A DNA stretch of 42,881 nucleotides from Sphingobacteriaceae bacterium UBA6709 (GTDB lineage Bacteria > Bacteroidota > Bacteroidia > Sphingobacteriales > Sphingobacteriaceae), in the NCBI GenBank assembly GCA_002454425.1, contig DKIV01000051.1, forward strand, positions 151,515 to 194,395, written 5' to 3'. The notes below the pieces were generated by a model. That model worked only from the letters and a program-made list of their open reading frames with translations. It had not been told where the DNA came from and did no database searches. The stretch's first letter is position 1. Every line of letters begins with the position of its first letter. This document shows, in pieces, positions 8,501-16,651 of the stretch. Both the position numbers and the translations under genes were made by a program.

Positions 8501-8924
8501 CGCGGCACAACAATTAGAAGCACTTACTAAATTTGTTGATGGTGATAAGGCATTGAAGAATAGCCTTGGAGGTTATGTAGGACGTAACGCGGCACTGTTA
8601 CCTTGGTTGCATCGTTTCGATTTCCGCTTCCTTCAGGATATCTTTACGAATGTGGGTCCAAGAAGACACTCTTTACAGTTCAGTCTTGATATCATGAACG
8701 TGGGTAACTTCCTTAACAAGGAGTGGGGAATTAGCAAGGCCTTGAATAATGCGACTAACTTACTTGTTCCTGTTGGTAAGCCTGACGCAAATGGTAAAGT
8801 GAACTTTACAATGAGAACAATCACTGAAAATGGAGAGACTGTTCTTCCATCGAAAGCTTACAGTAACACAACGTCTACACTGACTACCTGGAGTATGCAG
8901 ATGGGCTTGCGTTACACATTCTAA
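5559..8924 (+). CDS. TonB-dependent outer-membrane receptor, Oar-like, copy 1
   Basis: This large outer-membrane beta-barrel (1121 residues) would import a ligand using TonB energy. It opens with a signal peptide (MKKFLLFALL... to TTFAQ, about 1-21). A carboxypeptidase-regulatory-like beta-sandwich follows (about 22-105, with GTIKDEKGELLIGVTVKA), then a plug domain with LQIDGANFNNGFG and a long barrel. It ends in an aromatic residue (GLRYTF), the usual insertion signal. The architecture matches Oar/OmpA-related receptors rather than SusC, and no susD is nearby. A TTG 21 bp upstream (5538) would add seven residues, but the ATG gives a clean signal peptide. A -7 box lies at 5500-5507 and a strong terminator at 8940-8996. 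A paralogue follows at 9410. Ligand unknown; peptides or protein fragments are plausible. Confidence 0.9.
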   Translation: MKKFLLFALLIIVGLSTTFAQVTTSSMSGTIKDEKGELLIGVTVKATHAPTGTVYGASTNARGLFVMPNMRVGGPYVVQISYVGFNSRTFRDIRLVLGEPYILNATMSDSGNELAEVVVSANRSVLNADRTGAATNVNRQQLATLPTINRSLTDFTRLTPQANGNNFAGRDGRYNNLQIDGANFNNGFGLNSNPLPGGGRAQPISLDAVEELQVNIAPYDVRQSGFTGAGINAVTRSGTNQFSGSAYTFFRPSSFTGRKIYDLELPKQEVKSNVYGFRLGGPIVRNKLFFFANAEYTKNKGTNPNAVNLWTPSTNGVANVEQNIARTTVADLEAVRNHLINQWGYDPGRYEGYANDNGDKSLSLFARLDWNINDRHKLAVRYSQLDAESPSLVNGASGPQPRSGGGNSAAYNRVSQNSIAFENTMYTTKDIVKSVTAELNSTFSSRLSNQVLATYSRIQSKRSSPSSMFPFVDIGDGAFKDENSPYYNYMSFGYELFTYGNDVLNDNYSLVDNLTYLAGKHTITGGFSFEMQKFGNQYIRLGSSYYRYNSVADFLTTGTANEKAPIMFGLTYPYEGQDTYAPIKLGMTGVYVQDKVAVSDRFDLTYGIRAEMPIYMNDLTANSSIDNLKLLNTYGLPTNYDTGSWPKSRVMLSPRVGFNYDVFGDKTLKVRGGTGLFTGRVPFVWLTNMPSNSGVIQNNVELGYKDVKPWIGDIRFNPDPYYWVNNTPASAQNVFIKNPKEGVPSSFALVDRNFKMPKVWRSSLGIDYSIPNTPVIATTDLLYTQDVNAAYQFGANRAAPTKFMNNVGDTRGYYPTGTTAAYNSAVSANTGVVLANTQEKGYAFSATFGLSVPSRNGFYGSVYYTYTKSKDISGNPGSNASSAWSGSASIASPNEQILYNSQYAVPHSVIGNVSYRVEWLKHLASTFSLYYNGSNQGRFSYIYNGDLNGDGLSADLLYLPGNLADLPLANITNAQGQVQFTAAQQLEALTKFVDGDKALKNSLGGYVGRNAALLPWLHRFDFRFLQDIFTNVGPRRHSLQFSLDIMNVGNFLNKEWGISKALNNATNLLVPVGKPDANGKVNFTMRTITENGETVLPSKAYSNTTSTLTTWSMQMGLRYTF

Positions 8925-8939
8925 GTTTAATTTATTTAC

Positions 8940-8996
8940 ATATAAAAGGCCAAAAGCCGCAACTCTTCATGAGCTGCGGCTTTTGGCCTTTTATAT
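8940..8996 (+). terminator. Very long perfect hairpin terminator after receptor 1
   Basis: A 22-bp perfect inverted repeat spans 8940-8961 and 8975-8996, with a further CTC/GAG pairing inside the loop. It contains the core AAAAGCCGCA/TGCGGCTTTT. It starts 16 bp after the receptor stop codon. The right arm is T-rich, and the symmetry would allow termination in both directions. Confidence 0.9.
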
Positions 8997-9350
8997 ATTT
9001 GTGGGTGTCGTTTAATGTACCTGTATTTGAGCGTTGTCACCGTACGCTTTGTTGCATTTTTATAGCCTCTGTATTATTGCAATATTAAAGAATGTGGAAC
9101 TCCCGAACGGCTACCCTAAGCGTCTAAAAATTCACTAAACCGCGCGATGTTTCTAGAAATTCGACGTTCCCATGTTCTGTAAATGTTAAGGAGCTGCGGT
9201 TTTTAGGTCAATATAAAGCAAGTGTATTCTTGTTTAAATGCTTTTTGTATTGTTAACTTATTGTTTTAGTGTTGTTTACTGTTAAGCTGTTGTTGGTTTA
9301 TTGTTAACAATAATTTAACATTAATAGTCGACAATACGTTTTAATCGTCC
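8997..9350. other. Intergenic region upstream of receptor 2
   Basis: About 350 bp with no plausible gene. The last 120 bp are very T- and A-rich with repeated GTTAA/TGTTA words (for example around 9250-9320). Nothing else was recognised. Confidence 0.45.
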
Positions 9351-9358
9351 TATATTTG
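9351..9358 (+). promoter_or_regulatory. -7 box of receptor 2
   Basis: TATATTTG matches TAnnTTTG exactly, 52 bp upstream of the ATG at 9410. This is the same promoter-to-start distance as for receptor 1, which suggests the two share a promoter layout. The in-frame TTG at 9356 lies inside this box, which argues against it as a start codon. Confidence 0.6.
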
Positions 9359-9409
9359 CCGCCATATTTCAAATATGTTATCAAAACATTTACAAATCAT
9401 TTAAATTCG

Positions 9410-12400
9410 ATGAAAAAGTTTTTACTTTTTATGTTCGTTGTTGTGATCAATGCCCTGTCAGTCCAGGCGCAGGTGACTACAGGAACAATCACAGGGACGG
9501 TGCGGGATGCAAGCGGGGAAACTCTAATCGGCGCTTCTGTTAAGGCAACGCACACTGCCACAGGGACCGTTTATGGTGTTACGACCAACGCGAAAGGGCA
9601 ATATACTATTGCCAATGTACGTATTGGCGGACCTTATACGCTGGTGGTTTCTTTCGTTGGCTACAGCAATGCCAGCTTTACTAATTTACATGTTGCTCTG
9701 GGTAATCCGCTACGAGTAAACGTTGATCTAAAGAGCGATGCAAATGTGCTTTCTGAAGTTGCCGTAACGGGTCGTAAGGGAGGTGTAATTAGCTCCGAGA
9801 GAAGCGGAACATCTACAAATATTAGTCAGGGGCAACTACAGGCGTTGCCTACAGTATCTCGTAACATACAGGATTACGTGAGATTGAATCCTCAAACGGC
9901 TACTTTCAATAACAGCTCCAGTGGCGCGCCAACAGGTATCAGTATCGGTGGAATGCATCAAAAGTTCAATAAATTTAGTGTTGACGGTGCCGCCGCTAAT
10001 GATGTTTTTGGTTTAGCAGCTACTGGTACCAATGGTGGTCAGGCAAGCGCTAATCCGATTCCTTTGGATGCGATTCAGGAAATGCAGGTAGTGGTATCTC
10101 CATATGATGTGACCATGGTAGGCTTTGCCGGTGGAGGTATTAATGCGGTTACAAAGAGTGGTACTAACACATTGCATGGTACTGCATATACTTATCTTCA
10201 GAACCAAAGTTTGATCGGAAAGAATCCTATCACTGATCTCAAGTACGCGGATTTTACGAAGACAATCTATGGAGCAAGTCTTGGTGGTGCCATTGTAAAA
10301 AACAAACTGTTCTTCTTCGGAAACTTTGAGCATACGATGTTAAAGACGCCGAATGCCTTTAATCCGGACGAGCAAGGTTCAGGTTCGTTATTTAAACCTG
10401 CCGATCTTAATCGTCTTCGTGAAGGAACAATTAAAAATTATGGCTTCGATCCGGGCGCTTACGGTGACCAGGTACGCGAAACTCCTTCCACAACAATCTT
10501 TGCTCGTATTGACTGGAACATTAATGAGAAGCATAAGCTTACTGTTCGTCATAATTACGTGAGTGCGGAAGATCAGAACCTCAGCAGATCGGCCAATTCA
10601 ATCAATTTCGGAAATGGTGGATATTCTTTCAACAGTAAAACAAACTCCTCAGTTGTTGAGTTGAACAGTACTTTTAGCTCAAGGATGTCAAATGTAGCTC
10701 GTGTTTCTTATAACAGAATCAGAGATTTCAGAACTACAGCTGATTTTCCTTCAGTATTTATTCAGGATAAGAGTTCAGGTACTACTCTTAGTTATAACGT
10801 AGGTTCTGAACTGTCATCGGCAAGAAATAGCCTGGGACAGGATAACTGGAACTTTACAGACAATCTGACTTTGTATCATGGTGATCATACGATTACCGTA
10901 GGTACGAATAACGATTTCTATAATACGAATAACGTATTTATGCAATATGCATACGGTTATTACACATACGATACTATCGATCAATTCCTTGATAATACTG
11001 CTGCTCCTAAGGCTTATCAGGTAGGTTTCTCGACTAAGGGTGCCAATGATGATGCGGCAGCGAAAGTACATGGAGCGCAATTCAGAGTATATGCTCAGGA
11101 TGTATGGCAGGTAAGTCAGAATTTTCGCCTGAACTATGGCGCGGGATTAGAGATGCCGGTTTTCTTCAATAAACCTGACGATAACGTTGCTTTCAATAGC
11201 TCACAGTTAGCTCTCGACAATAATGTAAATACTACGCGTCTGCCTAAAAACAGAGTTTATTTTACCCCTCGTATCGGTTTCAACTGGGATGTTAATGGTG
11301 ACGCAAGTACGCAGATCAGAGGTGGCGCGGGTATCTTTACCGGTCCAACGCCTATGGTTTGGTTATCAAATCAGTTCACAAACACCGGAGTTGCTTCTAT
11401 CAGATATACCGCTACTGGTGCTGAGTTAGCTGGTATACGTTTCCCTGGTATTGATCAGAGAAATAATGGGATTCAGGGAGCATATTTACCTGCCAATGCA
11501 ACCACAACTACGAAAACAGAAGTAAACGTTACCGACAGAGATTTTAAGCTTCCAACGATGTTTAGATCTAACTTAGCGTTGGATCAGAAGCTTCCATGGG
11601 GATTGGTAGCAACTGTTGAAGGATTGTTTAATAAGACGATTAATACTATCAAATTCCAGAACCTTAACATCGCGGAAGCGACCGGAGAGGTTGTTTTAGG
11701 AAACAGCAGACGTCCGCTATATGGCAGCAGAGTAGATAATAACTTCACAGATGTTATCTACATGACTAACACCAGTAAGGGATATTCTTATAATCTGACA
11801 GCTCAGCTGCAGAAGGAAATGACTAGAACAGGTTGGTCGGGAAGTATAGCGTATACTTATGGTGACGCGAACTCTTTATCTGATGCTACCAGCAGTACCG
11901 CTTATTCAAACTGGAGATACTCTTATACTGTAAATGGAATGAACCACCTTGAGGCTGATCGTTCAAACTATTCTACAGGGTCAAGAGTAATCGGATATTT
12001 ATCAAAGACTTTCAGATATGGCGGCAATAGATTTGCCACTACCTTAGGTTTGGTTTACCAGGGTCAGTCAGGTCAGACATATTCATACATTTATGATAGA
12101 AATATCTTAGGTGATGATATTACTAACTACAGAGGAAATGCTATCCTTGCTTATATTCCTTCAAGTGTAAATGAAGCACAGTTTGCAAATATTGCGAATG
12201 GTCTGACCGCCCAGCAGCAATGGGATGCTTTCGTTCAGTTTGCTGACGCTAATCCATACCTGAAGAAAACCATGGGTAAGAATGTTAAGCGTAATGCCGC
12301 GAGAACTCCATGGGAGAATCATTTCGACTTACGTATCGCTCAGGATTTCAAAGTTTACAACGATCACAAACTTCAGGTATCATTTGATGTGCAGAACGTT

Positions 12401-12616
12401 GGCGCAATGCTGAGCTCTAAGTGGGGTAGAAGTTATTTTGTTGCTAACCAGAGTGTGAACTTGTTTACTTCTGTGGCTAATAGCGCGACCGCGACTCCTA
12501 CATTTAATTTTAATCCGAATGGATTCCAGGAAATTGACGGCGTTCGTCGTCCTTATACGGTTTCTGATTTCGGTTCAAGATGGAGAGGTCAGTTTAGCAT
12601 CCGCTATTCATTCTAA
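9410..12616 (+). CDS. TonB-dependent outer-membrane receptor, Oar-like, copy 2
   Basis: This 1068-residue paralogue of the preceding receptor has the same plan. There is a signal peptide (MKKFLLFMFV... to VQAQ), a carboxypeptidase-regulatory-like domain with GTVRDASGETLIGASVKATH, a plug with FSVDGAAANDVFGL, a long barrel and a terminal aromatic residue (FSIRYSF). Many stretches match copy 1 closely, including the signal peptide, KATHTATGTVYG, the LDAIQEMQVVVSPYDV region and KNKLFFFGNFEHT. Others diverge, mostly in predicted barrel loops. An upstream in-frame TTG (9356) would add 18 residues but lies in the promoter. Its own -7 box and terminator imply separate transcription from copy 1. The pair probably arose by tandem duplication and diverged in ligand range. 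Confidence 0.9.
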   Translation: MKKFLLFMFVVVINALSVQAQVTTGTITGTVRDASGETLIGASVKATHTATGTVYGVTTNAKGQYTIANVRIGGPYTLVVSFVGYSNASFTNLHVALGNPLRVNVDLKSDANVLSEVAVTGRKGGVISSERSGTSTNISQGQLQALPTVSRNIQDYVRLNPQTATFNNSSSGAPTGISIGGMHQKFNKFSVDGAAANDVFGLAATGTNGGQASANPIPLDAIQEMQVVVSPYDVTMVGFAGGGINAVTKSGTNTLHGTAYTYLQNQSLIGKNPITDLKYADFTKTIYGASLGGAIVKNKLFFFGNFEHTMLKTPNAFNPDEQGSGSLFKPADLNRLREGTIKNYGFDPGAYGDQVRETPSTTIFARIDWNINEKHKLTVRHNYVSAEDQNLSRSANSINFGNGGYSFNSKTNSSVVELNSTFSSRMSNVARVSYNRIRDFRTTADFPSVFIQDKSSGTTLSYNVGSELSSARNSLGQDNWNFTDNLTLYHGDHTITVGTNNDFYNTNNVFMQYAYGYYTYDTIDQFLDNTAAPKAYQVGFSTKGANDDAAAKVHGAQFRVYAQDVWQVSQNFRLNYGAGLEMPVFFNKPDDNVAFNSSQLALDNNVNTTRLPKNRVYFTPRIGFNWDVNGDASTQIRGGAGIFTGPTPMVWLSNQFTNTGVASIRYTATGAELAGIRFPGIDQRNNGIQGAYLPANATTTTKTEVNVTDRDFKLPTMFRSNLALDQKLPWGLVATVEGLFNKTINTIKFQNLNIAEATGEVVLGNSRRPLYGSRVDNNFTDVIYMTNTSKGYSYNLTAQLQKEMTRTGWSGSIAYTYGDANSLSDATSSTAYSNWRYSYTVNGMNHLEADRSNYSTGSRVIGYLSKTFRYGGNRFATTLGLVYQGQSGQTYSYIYDRNILGDDITNYRGNAILAYIPSSVNEAQFANIANGLTAQQQWDAFVQFADANPYLKKTMGKNVKRNAARTPWENHFDLRIAQDFKVYNDHKLQVSFDVQNVGAMLSSKWGRSYFVANQSVNLFTSVANSATATPTFNFNPNGFQEIDGVRRPYTVSDFGSRWRGQFSIRYSF

Positions 12617-12637
12617 GTTTAGAAATTTGTTATATCA

Positions 12638-12666
12638 AAGGGCCGCGGTTATCCGCGGCCTTTTTT
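12638..12666 (+). terminator. Terminator after receptor 2
   Basis: GC-rich perfect stem GGCCGCGG (12641-12648) and CCGCGGCC (12653-12660) with a TTAT loop, flanked by AAA and a run of six T (12661-12666). This is a classic intrinsic terminator 24 bp after the receptor stop. Confidence 0.92.
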
Positions 12667-12801
12667 GTTGCTGAAAGTTTTAGAAGAGACTATATCTTTC
12701 ATGTATTCTTTAGGTCGGTCGTAAAGTGAACGTATGCTAAAGATTAAAATCATTTAATCTTGTTTTTTCATAAACAGTGTACCTTTAGCAAAATTTCTTA
12801 T

Positions 12802-14070
12802 ATGATGTGTTTCAACAGACCCTGTCATCCTTTAATCCTTGTTTTTGTTTTTTTATCGCTATGTAATGCTATCATGGCTCAGCCTGATACCTTGCAGCGG
12901 GTTGAACCCAATAAGCATAATGCCAGGGCACAGTTTAATAAGCCTTATGTTATTCTTATCTCAGCGGATGGCTTTCGCTATGATTATGATGAGATCTTTC
13001 ATGCCCGATTCCTGCAGCAGATGCGCCGGAAGGGAGTTTCCTCTCCTTATATGATTCCATCTTATCCATCTCTTACTTTTCCAAATCATTATACGTTGGT
13101 CACAGGGCTTTATCCTTCGCATCATGGTCTGGTTGGGAACACGTTTATGGATATGAATAGTGGCTTGCGTTACGATAAAAAAGCCGCGGGAGATTCGTCC
13201 TGGTATGGTGGAACACCTTTGTGGGTACAGGCAGAAAAGAATAGCATGCTTAGCGCCTGTTTTTATTGGGTAGGTTCTGAAGCGGCCATTCAGGGGATAC
13301 GCCCAGCTTACTGGTATAAGTACAGTGAAGCGATGGGTATGGATGAGCGTATAGCTAACGTTGTAAACTGGCTGAGATTGCCGGAGGAGAAGCGTCCGCA
13401 TCTGATAACGTTTTATATGCCTGAGGTTGATCACGCGGGACATAACACGGGTCCAGTATCTGAAGATACCAGACGTGCTGCTTTGTTTGTTGATTCGGCT
13501 ATGCGCAAACTCAGTGCAGCTGTGGATAGCCTTGGATTGCCTGTTAATTATATTTTTGTTTCCGATCATGGAATGACAGCCGTTAAGCGTGATTCCTTAT
13601 TATCTTTAAGAGCAATTCCTTCAGACACCAGCCGCTATACGCTGGTTGGAGGTGGCACCCTGCTTGGTGCCATCGTTAAACCGGGAGTTGATATTAACAA
13701 ACTCTACACGGAGTTCAAGGGCTCGGCTCGCGGATATAATGTTTATACTCGATTCAACACACCTGACAACTGGCACTTCTCTGATCGAGATGATAGATTC
13801 AACCGCATTCCTGATATTATGTTTGAGCCACAATGGCCCAGGTACTTCTCCGACAGAGCGGTAAAACCCGGACAACATGGTTACGACCCCGCTAAGGTTC
13901 ACGAGATGTATGCCACGTTTATCGCCTGGGGACCAGCGTTTAAGGAGGGTGTTTCCATTCGTCCTTTTGATAATGTGAATATCTTCTCTCTGGTGACACA
14001 TATTTTGGGTTTACCGGTGGTGGAAAACACTGATGGCTCTGTGGAGCCGTTCCTGAAAGGTCTTAAGTAG
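12802..14070 (+). CDS. Secreted ENPP-type alkaline phosphatase superfamily enzyme
   Basis: This is a nucleotide pyrophosphatase/phosphodiesterase-family hydrolase, likely periplasmic, acting on phosphodiester or pyrophosphate bonds with two zinc ions. Numbered from the ATG at 12802 (422 residues), a signal peptide runs to about MAQ (26-27). The metal-binding Asp is in ISADGF (D56) and the nucleophile Thr is in SLTFPNHY (T92). The other ligands sit in PEVDHAGHNTGP, VSDHGM and PGQHGYD. All appear intact. A TTG at 12760 is in frame, but the intervening sequence contains a -7-like TACCTTTA at 12780-12787, so the ATG at 12802 or the adjacent 12805 is preferred. It stands between two terminated units. 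Substrate not determinable; nucleotides, sugar nucleotides or phospholipid head groups are candidates. Confidence 0.88.
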   Translation: MMCFNRPCHPLILVFVFLSLCNAIMAQPDTLQRVEPNKHNARAQFNKPYVILISADGFRYDYDEIFHARFLQQMRRKGVSSPYMIPSYPSLTFPNHYTLVTGLYPSHHGLVGNTFMDMNSGLRYDKKAAGDSSWYGGTPLWVQAEKNSMLSACFYWVGSEAAIQGIRPAYWYKYSEAMGMDERIANVVNWLRLPEEKRPHLITFYMPEVDHAGHNTGPVSEDTRRAALFVDSAMRKLSAAVDSLGLPVNYIFVSDHGMTAVKRDSLLSLRAIPSDTSRYTLVGGGTLLGAIVKPGVDINKLYTEFKGSARGYNVYTRFNTPDNWHFSDRDDRFNRIPDIMFEPQWPRYFSDRAVKPGQHGYDPAKVHEMYATFIAWGPAFKEGVSIRPFDNVNIFSLVTHILGLPVVENTDGSVEPFLKGLK

Positions 14071-14172
14071 ATTCCATTTTGACAATGCAAACGAGTGCGA
14101 AAGATTTATTGTTGATGTATTTGTAAATTTAAATCGTTTGCATTGAATTTATGGCAATAATTACTGCAAAAG

Positions 14173-14203
14173 TTTGATATAATTAAAACGCGCCTTATCT
14201 TTG
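14173..14203 (+). promoter_or_regulatory. Perfect Bacteroidota promoter TTTG-N19-TATCTTTG
   Basis: The -33 box TTTG lies at 14173-14176 and the -7 box TATCTTTG at 14196-14203, separated by exactly 19 bp. This is the full consensus of the Bacteroidota primary sigma factor. It sits 21 bp upstream of the start of the small secreted protein gene, so the leader is short. It is the best promoter in the window. Confidence 0.88.
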
Positions 14204-14224
14204 TGATATAAATCAGTAAAAAAG

Positions 14225-14725
14225 ATGAAAAAATATATTTATATCGCAGTATTAGTTTTCGCAGTGGTAGCAAAAGGATTCGCTGACGATAACAAAAAGG
14301 TGGCAGCAGTGAAGGAGGCAGAAGCTTCTTATTTCGCGGTGAATAACTTCATGAGTAAGTTCCAAAGTGCGGAGAATGTAAAGTGGACGGTAACTAACGA
14401 TTTCCAGAAAGCTTCTTTTACTTTAAATGGAAAGAAACTGGCGGCGTTCTTTGATGTTAAGGGCGATTATATCGCTACGACGCAATATGTAGATTTTAAA
14501 AAGCTTCCTGCGGTTAGTAAAAGCCGTCTTGGTAAGTTATACCAGGGATATCAGGTTGAAGATGTTGTTAAATATGATCTGGACGTTCAGGGATCACAAT
14601 TTGATGTTATGACTGGCAGAAGAAACTATGATTCAATCTATTTCGCTAGCTTAAAGAACAATAAGGAGTCTCTGATTGTGAAGATCACTCCTGACGGGGA
14701 GATCTCTTACCTTAAGAACTTCTAA
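14225..14725 (+). CDS. Small secreted protein, PepSY-like type
   Basis: This 166-residue protein has a clear signal peptide (MKKYIYIAVLVFAVVAKGFA, cleavage near 20). The mature part is Lys-rich with a motif-like stretch AENVKWTVTNDFQKASFTLN and a strand pattern (KLAAFFDVKGDYIATTQYVD). It resembles the small PepSY-like (beta-lactamase-inhibitor-like) periplasmic proteins common in Bacteroidota. That is a resemblance judged by eye, not a firm assignment. Its promoter is a perfect consensus and it has its own terminator, so it is probably strongly expressed alone. Function unknown. Confidence 0.75.
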   Translation: MKKYIYIAVLVFAVVAKGFADDNKKVAAVKEAEASYFAVNNFMSKFQSAENVKWTVTNDFQKASFTLNGKKLAAFFDVKGDYIATTQYVDFKKLPAVSKSRLGKLYQGYQVEDVVKYDLDVQGSQFDVMTGRRNYDSIYFASLKNNKESLIVKITPDGEISYLKNF

Positions 14726-14746
14726 AACTTATAAAAATTACAGCGG

Positions 14747-14785
14747 AAGCCGCTTCTCGAATACGGGAAGCGGCTTTCGTCGTTT
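14747..14785 (+). terminator. Terminator after the small secreted protein
   Basis: Stem AAGCCGCTTC (14747-14756) and GAAGCGGCTT (14767-14776), extended inward by TCG/CGG pairing, followed by TTTTTT at 14782-14787. It lies about 20 bp after the stop codon. Confidence 0.88.
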
Positions 14786-14856
14786 TTTAGCATACATGCT
14801 GAGAATTAATTGTCCGAAGAGATCGCATCAAGGCATCTGTTCTTTATATTCGTTGT

Positions 14857-15459
14857 ATGAAGGATTTACGTTTCGTGAGTATTAAGCTAAGTCTGCTGTT
14901 TTGGATGCTGGCTGCCTTGCCCGTATTTTCGCAGTCCGCGATACAGCAAATGGATGATCGTATCTTATTGGACATCGCCGCAGGGAGGACCAAACCGCAA
15001 AGCGATGTCTTTTTGTTCTTATCGAAAACAAACAATTATGTTAATTACGGAGTTCCCTTAGGCATGATGGCTGCGGGTATTATCTCTGATAGCAAGCAGA
15101 CGAGGCAGAATGCCGCGTATGTGGCAAGTAGTTCGGCTATTTCTTTTCTGCTAACCAACCTGATAAAAATTACCGTGAAGCGGCCTCGTCCTTTTATCAA
15201 GAATCTGAACATTGTGCCATTATATAGGGCCTCGGGCTATTCTTTCCCTTCCGGCCACACCTCTTCCTCTTTTAGTACCGCTACGGCCTTGTCTACCGTA
15301 TATCCAAAATGGTATGTTATTGCTCCTTCGTATCTGTGGGCGGGAGCTGTAAGCTATTCGCGCCTTTATATAGGGGTGCATAATCCTACGGATGTGGCTG
15401 CTGGCGCAATCCTGGGTGCCGGCACCTCCATTGGAATGAGTTTCATGAAAAAGCCCTGA
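14857..15459 (+). CDS. PAP2-family membrane or secreted phosphatase
   Basis: This 200-residue lipid-phosphatase-like enzyme has all three PAP2 signature parts: K104-x6-R111-P112 (KITVKRPRP), PSGH (131-134) and SR...H...D (S168, R169, H175, D179, in SRLYIGVHNPTD). An N-terminal signal or anchor (about 9-26) is followed by two or three hydrophobic segments. Family members remove phosphate from lipid phosphates such as undecaprenyl pyrophosphate or phosphatidate outside the inner membrane. The specific substrate here is unknown. The stop codon is one base from the start of the glycerate kinase gene, so the two are almost certainly co-transcribed. It is the first gene of the run leading to murQ, where a cell-wall lipid role would fit. 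Confidence 0.88.
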   Translation: MKDLRFVSIKLSLLFWMLAALPVFSQSAIQQMDDRILLDIAAGRTKPQSDVFLFLSKTNNYVNYGVPLGMMAAGIISDSKQTRQNAAYVASSSAISFLLTNLIKITVKRPRPFIKNLNIVPLYRASGYSFPSGHTSSSFSTATALSTVYPKWYVIAPSYLWAGAVSYSRLYIGVHNPTDVAAGAILGAGTSIGMSFMKKP

Positions 15460-15460
15460 G

Positions 15461-16609
15461 ATGATGAGAATTCTTATAGCTCCAAATGCTTTTAAGCATA
15501 GCATTGGTGCCGCCGAGGCGGCGGAGGCAATCCGTTTGGGACTGGAAGAAAGTAGTCTAGACTGTTCTTGTGTTTGTTTTCCTATTGCGGATGGGGGAGA
15601 TGGCACCGGAACACTTCTGGTGCAGCATTTTAAAGGAGAGTTTATAGAGTGTGAGGTTCACGATCCCCTTTTTAGAAAGATTAAGGCTCGTTTTGGTGTT
15701 ATTGATGATGGGAGGACTGCCGTCATTGAAATGGCGGAGGCCTCAGGCAGTCGTTTGCTGCAAAGCGAAGAATTGGATCCCTTAAGGGCAAATACTTATG
15801 GTACGGGAGAGTTGATTAGGAAGGCGCTGGATCAGCATGTCAAAAAGATTATTATCGGTATGGGCGGATCAGCAACGGTAGATGGCGCCTCGGGAATGCT
15901 TAAGGCCTTAGGGCTACGCTTCATGCATGGACATTCTGAAATAATTAAGTTGCCACGGGGGCTCAATGAGCTTCGGGAGGTAGTACTTACCGATCTTGAT
16001 TCGCGCTTGAAAAGTTGCCAGTTGGTAGTACTTTGCGATGTTGAAAATCCCTTATTAGGCGAAGAAGGCGCGGCCACGGTCTTTGGTCCTCAAAAAGGCG
16101 CCGGCACCATGGAAATTCGAGAGCTTGAAGATCGGCTGAAGCAGATGGCGGGCGTAGCTAAGAGTCAGTTGGGGGTTGATATTACTACCCTTAAGGGAGG
16201 CGGTGCGGCGGGTGGTGCCGCGGCAGGTCTCCAGGGCTTTCTCAATGCAAAGCTTGTGAATGGTATTGATCACTTTCTGGAGCTTTGCGGATTTGATGAG
16301 CACCTCAAAGAAGCCGATCTTGTTATTACCGCTGAGGGTAGCATTGATCTTCAGACCTTAAAAAGTAAAGGACCGGCGGGTGTGGCCCGCGCTGCCCGGA
16401 AGTTTAACGTACCTGTTATTGCTTTGGGGGGGACAGTTCCGTTACAGGAGGCCGACTTGTTTTCGCATACTTTTGATGTTGTATTATCTATCAGTAACGA
16501 GCCGGCATCTCTCGATGAGGCGCTTTCCCACACCTATAACAATTTGAAGAGAACAGCTTTTCAGCTTGGACAGCTGCTGTCTCTCTCTCGCAAAGGGAAT
16601 CGGCTTTAG
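15461..16609 (+). CDS. Glycerate kinase, GarK/GlxK family
   Basis: This enzyme phosphorylates D-glycerate (the family makes 2-phosphoglycerate) and feeds it to glycolysis. The 382-residue length is normal. The N-terminal APNAFKHSIGAAEAAEAI, PIADGGDGTGTLL (about 47-59), the glycine-rich IIIGMGGSATVDGASGML and GGGAAGGAAAGLQGFL are family hallmarks. Two ATG codons are adjacent (15461, 15464) and either could be used. It follows the PAP2 gene by one base and precedes the small Cys-rich membrane protein gene by 42 bp. No glyoxylate or tartronate enzymes are nearby, so the glycerate source is not obvious. Confidence 0.93.
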   Translation: MMRILIAPNAFKHSIGAAEAAEAIRLGLEESSLDCSCVCFPIADGGDGTGTLLVQHFKGEFIECEVHDPLFRKIKARFGVIDDGRTAVIEMAEASGSRLLQSEELDPLRANTYGTGELIRKALDQHVKKIIIGMGGSATVDGASGMLKALGLRFMHGHSEIIKLPRGLNELREVVLTDLDSRLKSCQLVVLCDVENPLLGEEGAATVFGPQKGAGTMEIRELEDRLKQMAGVAKSQLGVDITTLKGGGAAGGAAAGLQGFLNAKLVNGIDHFLELCGFDEHLKEADLVITAEGSIDLQTLKSKGPAGVARAARKFNVPVIALGGTVPLQEADLFSHTFDVVLSISNEPASLDEALSHTYNNLKRTAFQLGQLLSLSRKGNRL

Positions 16610-16651
16610 GCACTGGCGAAACAATTTTCCGGCGGTAAGTGTATTTTATAC

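Noticed and set aside
9356..9409. TTG start for receptor 2
   Set aside because: The codon lies inside the -7 promoter box TATATTTG and would bury the signal peptide.
12961..13569. 202-residue open frame antisense to the ENPP-type gene
   Set aside because: It is a shadow of a well-supported gene. Its translation has no domain, signal or plausible start context.
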